Source of the DNA: Mya arenaria
Lineage: Eukaryota; Mollusca; Bivalvia; Myida; Myidae
Length of the DNA: 64,000 bases
NCBI RefSeq assembly: GCF_026914265.1
Contig: NC_069135.1
Location: 62,672,738-62,736,737, forward strand
Direction: 5' to 3'
Within the stretch, counting starts at the first letter, position 1; the number at the start of each line of letters is the position of its first letter. A program made the translations under genes and the position numbers. The notes beneath the pieces are model-generated. The model worked only from the letters and a program-made list of their open reading frames with translations. It was not told the DNA's origin and searched no databases. Of this stretch, positions 46,387 to 56,539 are shown piece after piece.

Positions 46387-47991
46387 TTAGATTTGAAACA
46401 CATGAATTGTATCAGAATCTCCTCCGACATACATTTTCTTTGTGCGCTTATCAAGAGCCACTGCGCGAAGGTTAAAGTCTAGCGGTTGTGGTAACACACT
46501 CTGTATGTCTCCATTCGTCCTCACCCTAAACACGTCCTTGCTATTGTAGCTGCATACGAGGATGGAACCATCAGTGTCCATGCACAGACCAAAAGGACTT
46601 TTCAGCTTGTCTGACTTCACGAGTAACTTAACATTGCCGTCACTTTTGATTTCTGTTATTGAATGTTTGGCATTACATGATACGTACATCGAACCAGTTG
46701 CCGGATCTTGTGTTGACCAGTGTGGATTAGTGACAAATTGTTCTCCATTCTCGGTGGTTTCTTTACGTAAGTCATTGCTGATAACCCTGATTTGTTTTCC
46801 ATCTTCATCTACTTCAATAATTTTGGCAGGATTCAAACACTGAACTTTCAGGGTTTTGTTAAAACATTCTACGGAGAAACAATTACCGTCTACGTCTATC
46901 TCCCGGAATGCGGTGAGGTCTGTCGCGGGAGACTTCAGGTGAAGAATTTTAGGTTGGCTGTGAAGTGTCACGTATGCTTCACCGTGCTCGGTAACTGACA
47001 TCTGCCATGGTTTGTATTGAAATTTGACGTTCGCAACATGAGTATAGGAGCTAGTATTGAATAATTTCAGACTTGAATTGTTGTAGTCCGCTATTAAGAT
47101 TAAGTTTACTCTTAATAATGCGATGCCTGCGAGTGAACATGTGTTTTTGTCACTTTCAACCTTTAAAGTTATCGTCTCAGCAAGGAAAGATGCCTTGACT
47201 AGACGAAACAGTGATGTTCTATCTGGTACAACACCATATCGGACAAAACTGGCGTCGTTGCAAAGCTTTTGAACAGTGTCTTCTATCGCATCCACGTCTC
47301 TTTTTGACCTCAACACCAGAATGGCCAGTTCATTTTCCTGTTTGTTGTTTTTATACGTTTCGATACTTTCAAACCAAGAACTAAGCTGACCAAGAACACA
47401 ATCATATGTAGAGACCACAGCCTTTAACGTTCTTATATCTGCAATCTTGATTTTGTCAAGTTCAGCTTTAAACTTTCCCATTGCGTTGTGGTAGTAAAGA
47501 TCAACTTCCTCAAGATTCATGCTTGCCTCTTTCTTTTTTGCGATATATGCGGATTGTAAACTCTTAAGCTTATCGAAAGACGTTTTATAGTCTTCGCTGT
47601 CCAGGAATTCTTGGGAATAATTGCCGATGGCTTTAACATCAGTGCACACTTTATGCCCCAGAATCACACACTGGTCACAACATAATATTTGGTGTGATTG
47701 GCAGAAAGATGTTATTTTACTGTCAGTATGCACATGACAGTTGTTTTCAGCGGGAAATTGAACCTTTTTGATTGGCTTCTTCCTTGGCATTTCTTTTCCT
47801 AGTTTAACATGATGTGTTTTCAACACACGTAGTTTCCGGTGCGCATTAAGGCATAACTGACACATATATTCATTGCACTCCACGCAGAAACATTCCACAA
47901 TCTGTTTCTGTCCATCATTTAAGCATGATTCACAATAGAGGTCGCTGTCTTTGTTTGATAAAATATCATCTGAGCCATCCACCGTAGCCAT
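46387..47991 (-). CDS. B-box / NHL-like propeller protein, copy 7 (intact, A-type)
   Basis: Open frame of 534 residues from the conserved MAT start. First box: C20, C23, C36, C39, C44, C47, H51, H60/H61; B-box2: C85, H88, C97, H100, C105, C108, H113. Coiled coil at about 125-245 (FDKLKSLQSAYIAKKKEA, ELDKIKIADIRTLKAVV). Propeller at about 260-534 with GLCMDTDGSILVCSYNSKDV and ALDKRTKKMYVGG strands. Both flanks are A-type, so this is the reference A-type member, and its propeller is the closest match to that of the gene at 1585. No RING, signal peptide or membrane segment. Role unknown; the family architecture suggests a protein-binding scaffold, with the propeller as the ligand-binding part. 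Confidence 0.93.
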   Translation of the reverse strand: MATVDGSDDILSNKDSDLYCESCLNDGQKQIVECFCVECNEYMCQLCLNAHRKLRVLKTHHVKLGKEMPRKKPIKKVQFPAENNCHVHTDSKITSFCQSHQILCCDQCVILGHKVCTDVKAIGNYSQEFLDSEDYKTSFDKLKSLQSAYIAKKKEASMNLEEVDLYYHNAMGKFKAELDKIKIADIRTLKAVVSTYDCVLGQLSSWFESIETYKNNKQENELAILVLRSKRDVDAIEDTVQKLCNDASFVRYGVVPDRTSLFRLVKASFLAETITLKVESDKNTCSLAGIALLRVNLILIADYNNSSLKLFNTSSYTHVANVKFQYKPWQMSVTEHGEAYVTLHSQPKILHLKSPATDLTAFREIDVDGNCFSVECFNKTLKVQCLNPAKIIEVDEDGKQIRVISNDLRKETTENGEQFVTNPHWSTQDPATGSMYVSCNAKHSITEIKSDGNVKLLVKSDKLKSPFGLCMDTDGSILVCSYNSKDVFRVRTNGDIQSVLPQPLDFNLRAVALDKRTKKMYVGGDSDTIHVFQI

Positions 47992-48639
47992 GTATATTCT
48001 TTAACCCAATCCTAAACTTTAACACTAGCCTCTCGTATCAGTATGTGAGCGTCTATTCCTTACTTATAATGTGTGTTTTTTAATTTTAAATCCATACTAA
48101 TTCCAACGTTAACTAAGTTCTGTTTATCTTTGGTGAAAAGTCCATGCATGAAGATATTTTTAGAAAACAATAGTGTATATTCAATCTTGTATTAGGCTAT
48201 CAGCAGTTATGGTTGATATGAATAACATATACCATAGATAAAGGCATGCTCACGAAACGATGTAGACAAATATGTCGCTGTTGAATATCCTTGTTTATAA
48301 ACCATCCCTTCAAAAATCAATTTCAGAAAATGAATTTTCGATTTTCTGAAAATGGAGAGATGATATTTACTTCCATATTTTCCCCTATTATCAGTATTCC
48401 ATTGATCTGGACATAAATAGGTTGATACACTGTTTAACCTACTTTACAAAGAAGTTCACATTTTCTGAAAATGTTGTGACCTCGCCGCGATAAACACAAG
48501 GGAAATGGCTGTTTATGCATGTTCACTATTTTCGTCATATGGTTTTTTGGTGGAGATCATATCTCATATATCCTTTTTATCTTTTTGAAGCCCAGATGCG
48601 TATGAGGTTAAGAAAATTACAACATGTATATACAGAAGT
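47992..48639. other. A-type (U2) 5' flank
   Basis: Shared with 7219-7480, 15765-16060 and 21607-22140 (CCATAGATAAAGGCATG, CACGAAACGATGTAGAC, TTTATAAACCATCCC, TGTGACCTCGCCGCGATAAACACAAG). No gene seen. Confidence 0.6.
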
Positions 48640-51600
48640 GACATAGCATACAATCTACATACACTACCCAGATTATCGCAAGCTTTTAAACAATATAAAT
48701 ATAATGTACAACACAATTAGTCATAACCTTTAAAATATACCTACACTTCTCAAAATAGCAAAAGGGTTTATACATTACACTTGCACTGCTCAGATTATCA
48801 ATGAGCATGCGCTTATTATGTTCAGAATAAGCGTTTATGCAATATACATGCACTATTCATATAAGCGATTGTACAAATTACTCCTCAATAAACGTTTTAG
48901 ATTATTGGGAGCTTTAATAGAATATTCATAAACAAATCAGAGTATAATAATCATAGTATTTTAAGCATAATATATGCATTACTTAGAATATCATATGCGT
49001 TCATACTATATACATGCACTAATCTGGTCATCAAAAGCGCCCATACTATATACATGCACTAATCTGGTCATCAAAAGCGTCCAAACTATATACATGTACT
49101 ACTCGGGTCATCAAAAGCGTCCATACTATATACATGCACTACTCATGTTATCAAAAGCGTCCATACTATACACATGCACTAATCTGACTAACATACGCGT
49201 TCATACTATATTCATGCACCAATCTGACTATCATAAGCATTCATTCTATATACATGCACCAATCTGACTAGCATAAGCGTTCATACTATATACATGCACC
49301 AATCTGACTAGCATTTGCGTTCATCCTATATACATGCACCAATCTGACTAGCATAAGCGTTCATACTATAAACATGCACAAATCTGGTCATCAAAAGCGT
49401 CCATACTATATGCATACACTAATCTGATCATCAAAAGCGTCCATACTATATGCATGCACTAATCTGGTCATCAAAAGCGTCCATACTATATACATACACT
49501 ACTCGGGTCATCAAAAGCGTCCATACTATATGCATGCACTACTCAGGTCATCAAAAGCGTCCATACTATATACATGCACTAATCTGGTCATCAAAAGCGT
49601 CCATACTATATGCATGCACTACTCAGGTCATCAAAAGCGTTCATACTATATACATGCACTAATCTGGGCATCAAAAGAGTGCATACTGTATATATGCACT
49701 ACTGAGGGCATCAAAAGCGTCCATACTATATACATGCACTTTTCAGGTCATCAAAAGCGTCCATACTTTATACATGCACTACTCAGGTCATCAAAAGCGT
49801 CCATACTATATACATGCACTTTTCAGGTCATCAAAAGCGTCCATACAATATGCATGCACTACTCAGGTCATCACAAACGTCCATACTATATGCATGCACT
49901 ATTCAGTCATCAAAAGCGTCCATTCTATATACATGCACTACTCGGGTCATCAAAAGCGTCCATACTATAAACATGCACTACTCGGGTCATCAAAAGCGTC
50001 CATACTATATACATGCACTATTCAGTCATCAAAAGCGTTCATACTATATACATGCACTACTCAGGTCATCATAAGCGTCCATACTATATACCCGCACTAT
50101 TCAGGTCATCAAAAGCGTCCATACTATATACATGCACTATTCAGGTCATCAAAAGCGTCCTTACTATATACATGCACTACTCAGGTCATTAAAAGCGTCC
50201 ATAATATATACATGCACTACTCAGGTCATCAAAAGCGTCCATACTATAAACATGCACTAATCTGGTCATCAAAAGCGTCCATACTATATACATGTACTAC
50301 TCAGGTCATCAAAAGCGTCTATACTATATACATGCACTTCTCGGATCATCAAAAGCGTCCATACTACATAAATGCACTAATCTGACTAGCATACGCGTTC
50401 ATGCTATAAACAAGCACTAATCTGACTAGCAGAAGCGTTCATACTATATACATGCACCAATCTGACTATCATAATCGTTCATACTATATACATGTACCAA
50501 TCTGACTATCATAATTTTTCATACTATATACATGCACTAATCTGACTATCAGAAGCGTTCATCCTATATACATGCACCAATCTGACTATCATAATCGTTC
50601 ATACTATATACATGCACCAATCTGACTATCATAATCGTTCATACTATATACATGCACCAATCTGACTATCATAATCGTTCATACTATATACATGCACCAA
50701 TCTGACTATCAGAAGCGTTTATACTATATCCATGCACCAATCTGACTATCAAAAGCGTTCATACTATATACATGCACCAATCTGACTAGCAAAAGCGTTC
50801 GTGCTATATACATTCACCAATCTGACTATCACAAGCGTTTATACTACATACATGCATCAATCTGACTAGCATAAGCGTTCATACTATATTCATGCACTAA
50901 TCTGACTAGCATAAGCATTCATACTATATACATGCACCAATCTGACTATAATAAGCGTTCATACTATATACATGCACGAATCTGACTATCATAAGCGTTC
51001 ATACTTTATACATTCACTAATCTGACTATCAGATGCGTTCATACTATATACATGCACCAATCTGACTATCATAATCGTTCATACTAAATACATGCACCAA
51101 TCTGACTAGCATAAGCGTTCATACTATATTCATGCACTTATCTGACTATCATAAGCGTTCATACTATATACATGCACCAATCTGACTATCATAAGCGTTC
51201 GTGCTATAAACATGCACCAATCTGACTAGCATAAGCGTTCATACTATATTCATGCACTAATCTGACTATCATTAGCGTTTATACTATATACATGCACCAA
51301 TCTGACTAGCATAATCGTTCATACTATATTCATGCACTAATCATAGTAGCAGAAGCATTCATACTATATATATATGCACCAATCTGACTATAATAAGCGT
51401 TCATACTATATGCATGCACTAATCGGACTATCAGAAGCGTTTATACTATATGCATGCACTAATCTGACTAGATAAGTGTTCATACTATATTCATGCACTA
51501 ATCTGACTATCATAAGCGTTCATACTATATGCATGCACCAATCTGACTATAATAAGCGTTCATACTATATAAATTCACCAATCTGACTATAATAAGCGTT

Positions 51601-52810
51601 CACACTATATATATGCAACCATATCTGACTATCATAAGCGTTCATACTATATACATGCACCAATCTGACTATTAGAAGTAATCTGACAATAGACGTTCAT
51701 ACTTTATACATGCAATTCTCTGACTATCATGAACTTTAATACTATATGCATGCCCCAATCTGATTATCCAAAGCGTTTCTAGACGTGCATGCAATATTAA
51801 GATTATCTGCGGTTATATATAATATACATTAACTACTTTTATCATAAGCGTGTATACAATGAACATGCACAGCTCAGATTAGCATAAGCCTTTATGCAAT
51901 ATACATACACTACTAAGATAATCATAAGCTTTTATAGAATAAACATGCATTTTTCAGATTATGATTAGCGTTTTCATATTTGCGCATCCTAGCCTAGCAA
52001 GTTTCATTTTTGTCACAAAGAAGACATTAGACTGCTTTGATTGAAACGATATGGCATTTATATTTAATGGGCAATTTTAGTAATTAAATTGCCGTTAACG
52101 AAAAACGAGGTTGATATGAGGTATCATACAACCATACGATAATGAAAAACAAATCGCCTACCATCCAACCTGTACAAAAATTATATGCAAATCTAAATCT
52201 TTAAAATGTTACACATATAAAATAGAGAGGTTGCACCTGTGGGTGATTTTTACCCACGCACCGTTTGGCCGCCATCTTGGAGGGACAGATAAATGTAGCG
52301 TTATACAATACAATCCTCAAATTATAATTAGTGTTTATGCAATAGACATGCATTTCTCAATAAACATGCACGAAATATGCTATCATAATCTTTTAAACAA
52401 TAAACATGCTCTAATCAGATTATCATAACAGTGTTTACGATGCACATTTACTTATCATATTATCATAAGTGTTTATAGAATATGCATGAACTACCAGGTA
52501 ATCATAAGTGTTTATACAATAAACATTCATGTTTTTTTCAGATTAAAATAAGCGTTTATTCTATACACATGCTTTTATCAAATTATTTTCTGTCGTTTAT
52601 GAAATATCAATCTAAATATGCCCTTCCCAGATTATCCTAAAGGTCTATACAACATACAAACACTACTCAGAACCTCATACAGATGTATACACAACGATTG
52701 TACAATTAACATACAATACCCAGATTATCATAAGCGTTTATACAATATAAATGAACTTCTAAGATTACCATAAGCGTTTATACAATGTACATGCAATACC
52801 CAGGCTATTA
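48640..52810. repeat. 40-bp minisatellite, large array
   Basis: The core at about 48980-51700 holds roughly 68 units of exactly 40 bp with little variation, consensus ACTATATACATGCACTACTC then AGGTCATCAAAAGCGTCCAT. The edges (48640-48980, 51700-51980, 52300-52810) are older, irregular units like those at 22150-23060. Two sub-types alternate in blocks: GGTCATCAAAAGCGTCC (49020-49160, 49380-50370) and CTGACTATCATAAGCGTTC (49180-49360, 50375-51690). A unique stretch, 52000-52300, interrupts the array. Frames up to 203 codons are by-products of the 40-bp period. Confidence 0.95.
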
Positions 52811-53426
52811 TAAGGCTTCAGCGTGTATTAAACCTTGGTGACTTTAAACAACAATTAATCGAACCCACTGAGCAAGCAAAAACAGGGAGAAGAAGGGAAA
52901 TTACTGAAATATTTTAAAGATAATCCAGTATTCTCTAATTCCTGTTTGTGCCCTGGATGAACTTGCTATAATATTGCGCATGAGCTAAGCCTTAATGGTT
53001 TTACGAGTTTTGCACTTAATGACTCTGTTAGAAAACAACGATACTTTCAATTCTATTACAGAATCTCATGAATGTATCGTGTTTTTAACAACGTTTAACA
53101 CTGTTAAACATTCTTACAGTTTCTAAAATGTAAGCTAAAGCTCTTTATTATGAATAAGAGTGTAATTCACATCCTTTGACTTATATTGAAATCGTGAACA
53201 TTTCAACATACCACTATCAATTGATGGTATGCTCTGGCTAAGATTAATTATTGTGCACATATGAAATGTATTGGATCTCTCATTTACTGGATGAAATTAA
53301 TATTACATATCCGGTTATCTGTAAAGAAAAAAAACACTATATAATTAGTCATATGTCGAACATTGGATATTATTTCTGACATTTTGTACACAACATAATT
53401 TATGTACGTACTGTGCAAGTTTCATC
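52811..53426. other. Shared spacer of the duplicated segment
   Basis: Counterpart of 23061-23687, with the same order of blocks (TTGGTGACTTTAAACAA, ATTGCGCATGAGCTAAGCC, CATCCTTTGACTTATATTG, CATTGGATATTATTTC). No gene seen. Confidence 0.65.
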
Positions 53427-53680
53427 ATTGGTACACACTAGCGGATCCAAAATCGTCCAAGTTTACATTCTATATCCATATAGGAGAAAACAGGCAAGAC
53501 GCCCAAAATGCACAATTTTGGACTAGAAATTGTAAATCTGTCCTTTGGTGAGTACCTCCCCCCTCCCCCTGCCAGCACTTCAAACTAAATAGATATCGGT
53601 TCTGAGAAAAGTGCGCAAGTCAAAAGATTACGCCCCTTAGTTACGCACCCGTTAACGTCGAATCCTGGATCCGCCCTTTG
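53427..53680. repeat. Inverted-repeat element with GCGGATCC ends, copy 1
   Basis: About 250 bp bounded by AGCGGATCCA at the left and TGGATCCGCC at the right, with GTGAGTACCTCCCCCC, CAAGTCAAAAGATTACGCCCC and TTAACGTCGAATCC in between. It interrupts the shared spacer: the unit at 23680 has no such sequence. Probably a MITE-like element; no coding capacity. Confidence 0.6.
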
Positions 53681-54464
53681 TTTCAGCTTACTTTTTAACA
53701 GGCCCAAATAACACAAAAATCTTGAGTTAAAACTCAAACACATTCTAAACTCGTTTTACCACATAAGAGCATGGTATGATTGAACTTTTCTAAAAGCGTA
53801 TTTTCATGAAGAATGTGCTTTTTAAAATATTTTTGATATTTCAAATAAACTAAGTTTATATAAAAACATGAGCTTGAGTCATTTCTGAAAAAATCAATGT
53901 GCTGTACTCTAAAACAGTTTTTGCTTAAGAATATTTTTTCTTTGGAATATGTTATATAGTTCTGCATCTCCTCCGACTGAAGTACTGCATCTCCTCCGAC
54001 ATTGCATATATACATTTTTTCATACATTGATATGAAATCGTTTAAAGGACTTAGCTAAATATCTAATAATATTTTTTTATTATAACCATGAAAAAAATAA
54101 TGGGAGTATGCGTGCGGATTGTTCGAGAAACCAGCACATGTCATAGCCTTTTATGAGTTTGGTACCCCGCTTGCAGTATATACGCTACGATGCAACAGGG
54201 CTTCAAAACAAAACACTGCTAATGTTTGTTAACAAGAGCGAATGTAAACCTTAACTTAACTATGAACAAAATCGAAATAAATTTAGGGAGCTCATTCTTT
54301 TATATGTAAATAGATATCGTTTGCTCTAATAGAAATGCCCAACAGGTCTATCTCTGAATTAGTTCTCACTGTTTAACATTATGTTTTCGATCTGGGATTT
54401 TAAATGTAACATACGTCAGGTAACCACACAACATCTTTCCAAATTGATACCACCCATTTCCGGA
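53681..54464. other. Inserted spacer, no gene seen
   Basis: AT-rich. A 97-codon minus-strand frame (53734-54027) contains a local duplication (GTACTGCATCTCCTCCGAC against TTCTGCATCTCCTCCGAC, 53960-54000) but shows no recognised domain. The related unit lacks this stretch. Confidence 0.4.
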
Positions 54465-54640
54465 TCTAGAGTGGGGAGTGTACCCGGTGCGAGCCCCATC
54501 CTAAACATATTTTACCTTCAACCACCCTGCCCACATTTTAACTAATTTAAATCCAGTTCTTAAGGAGGGGTACATGTCAAAAGGTTGTGCCCCTAAGTTA
54601 CGCCCCCTCTAACGTCAATTCCTGAATCTACCTCTGACTT
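54465..54640. repeat. GCGGATCC-type element, copy 2, degenerate
   Basis: Contains TTCCGGATCTAGAGTGGGGAG, ACATGTCAAAAGGTTGTGCCCC, AGTTACGCCCCCTCTAACG and TCAATTCCTGAATCTACC, in the same order as copy 1 at 53427-53680. A further fragment of its end (TCCTGGACCCGCCCCTGA) follows at about 54685, with a repeated GGTAGCTCCATGG / GGAAGCTCCATGG. Confidence 0.5.
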
Positions 54641-55078
54641 TCTTTGGTAGCTCCATGGGTCCAGCTGGGTATTACAATGTCCATTCCTGGACCCGCCCCT
54701 GATTTCCTTCGGAAGCTCCATGGTTGTGTAATACAAATATGAGTACAGATGATAAGTTTCATTCTATAATGAACTCAAAAGCTTGGTCATTCTTAAACAT
54801 TCTTAAATATTTATCTGTACAATAGAACAATGAAAACAACATGAACTTGCCCAATAATCAGTAATATAATTCATAACACAGTATTCCAATACTTTAACAT
54901 CAGTTTCAAGCCTAATTAATGTACATTGACCCAAAACGCTGTCTCCTATTTAATAAGAAATTTGAAGAAACATCACATTTAATGAATATCTAATATACAT
55001 TTATGTCAACTGTCGAGCCGTTCATCAAATACAAACACACTCTAATGAGGTTTGCCTTACAACGACACTGTTGGATTT

Positions 55079-55612
55079 TCAGCCCTCTGAGACAAACTCT
55101 ATGTTGATTTGTATAGCGATATTTGGATTTGGATCGGATATGCCAACGACAAACAACTCCTTTGTTTGTTCATCAAGAGCAACTGCCCTATGATTAATTT
55201 CCAGTGGATGTGGTAAAACTCTCAGGATGTCTCCATTCTGCTTGACCGTAAACACGTCCTTGCTAATGAAGCTACACATGAGGACTGAACCATCAGTGTC
55301 CAAAAATAGACACCATGGATAATTCAACGTATGACACCACGAGAAACATAACATAGCCGTTACTTTTTATTTCTATAATTTAAGGTGTTTTTTTCTTTCA
55401 AATGATACATTGAAACTGTTCGATATTGTGTTGATTAGTGATTATAAGACTGTTATTCTTTTTTGTGGTTTCCTTACCTAAGTCGATGTTGATAACTCCT
55501 ACTTGTTTTCCATGTTCATTTATGTCAACAGTTTTGGCAGGAGATGCAAACTGAACTTTAAAGGTTCTGTTAAAACATTCTACGGCGAAACATTTACCGT
55601 CTATATTCGAAA
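55079..55612 (-). pseudogene. Propeller-domain fragment of a B-box gene
   Basis: Minus-strand relic covering roughly the last 170 codons of the propeller in two frames: NIDGKCFAVECFNRTFKVQFASPAKT and KQVGVINIDLGKETTK on one side, then LDTDGSVLMCSFISKDVFTVK, GDILRVLPHPLEINHRAVALD and TKELFVVG on the other. The middle part (STQDPATGSMYVSC region) is badly decayed. The break at 55612 coincides with the upstream boundary of the fragments at 9120-9665 and 23688-23780. It is the best preserved of the three. Confidence 0.85.
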
Positions 55613-55704
55613 TATATTGCCAAAACGAACACATTTATCCAATGATAATAAAAAATTGTCAACAATAGTTTTTTCTATGATATCCAGGTTATTAATAATA
55701 TATG

Positions 55705-56182
55705 CTGTTGGAGTGTTAGAGTGGTCAAGTGGTATATGAATCCGCGTCTCATCCATGAGGTTTGTCGATCCCAACTAGGGTTGGAGTGGTCTAGTGGTAT
55801 GTGCGCCAGCATCTCATCCAAGTGATTGTCGATCCTCACCAGGGTGATAGTGGTCTAGTAGTATAGGTACCCGACTCTGACTATATAGGTTATGGGTTCG
55901 ATCCCCACTCGGGTGAAAATAGTCTAGTGGTAAAGGTATCCGCCTCTGACCAAAGAGGTTATGGGTTTGATTCCAACTACGGTGAGAATGGTCTAGTGTT
56001 ATAGGTACCCGACTCTGACTAAAGAGGTTATGGGCTCGATCCCCACTAGGATTAGAATGGTATAGTGGTATAGGTACCCGACTCTGACTAAAGAGGTTAT
56101 GGGTTCGATCCCCACCAGGGTGAGAATGGTCTAGTGGTATAGGTACCCGCCTCTGACCAAAGACGTTCGATCCCCACTAGAA
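55705..56182 (+). repeat. Tandem tRNA-like repeats, array 3 (about 7 units)
   Basis: Seven units of about 69 bp. The later ones are nearly identical: TGGTCTAGTGGTATAGGTACCC, CTCTGACTAAAGAGG, GTTATGGGTTCGATCCCCAC. A-box-like and B-box-like pol III promoter motifs are intact in the last five. The first two units match the first two of the array at 10160 (AATCCGCGTCTC, GTCGATCC), so the array was copied whole and then grew at its right end. Anticodon loops are irregular and no CCA or terminator T-run follows each unit, so working tRNAs are unlikely. Confidence 0.75.
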
Positions 56183-56539
56183 GTACTTTCGTATGGCCTC
56201 TCAAATTGGACACCAGAACTGGTTTCTACTTAGAAAATTGAATTGAACTCAATTCTATAGGTTATCAGCTTCCATCATAATGGAGCTAAATTAAATAGTA
56301 ATAACTAAGGATGATATAACAAAACAATCATACTTTCACCAATTTATTTTATATGTACAAAGGTCAAATAACCAAACAAATCCCTTATATATAATGTCAA
56401 ATTTACTTAATATAATGATATATTCTATACAATGCTATTTACACGGTAAGTAACTGTATAATGTTTTATAGCGTTATTTTAAGTAATTTGAAAACATAAG
56501 TACATGTACACTTCTTACACTACGCTACGTATTCAGATA
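56183..56539. other. B-type 3' flank
   Basis: Matches 10426-10748. A minus-strand AATAAA occurs at about 56343 but is some 200 bp from the stop; the close signal of the gene at 10749 is changed here (GTTATTTT instead of CTTTATTT). No gene seen. Confidence 0.55.

Noticed and set aside
49450-50385. Frames of up to 203 codons with repeated SGHQKRPYYIHAL
   Set aside because: By-product of a 40-bp satellite with few stop codons in register; the frames end wherever a unit mutates.
48640-52810. CRISPR-like array (regular repeats)
   Set aside because: Units are contiguous 40-bp repeats without unique spacers, and the DNA is eukaryotic.
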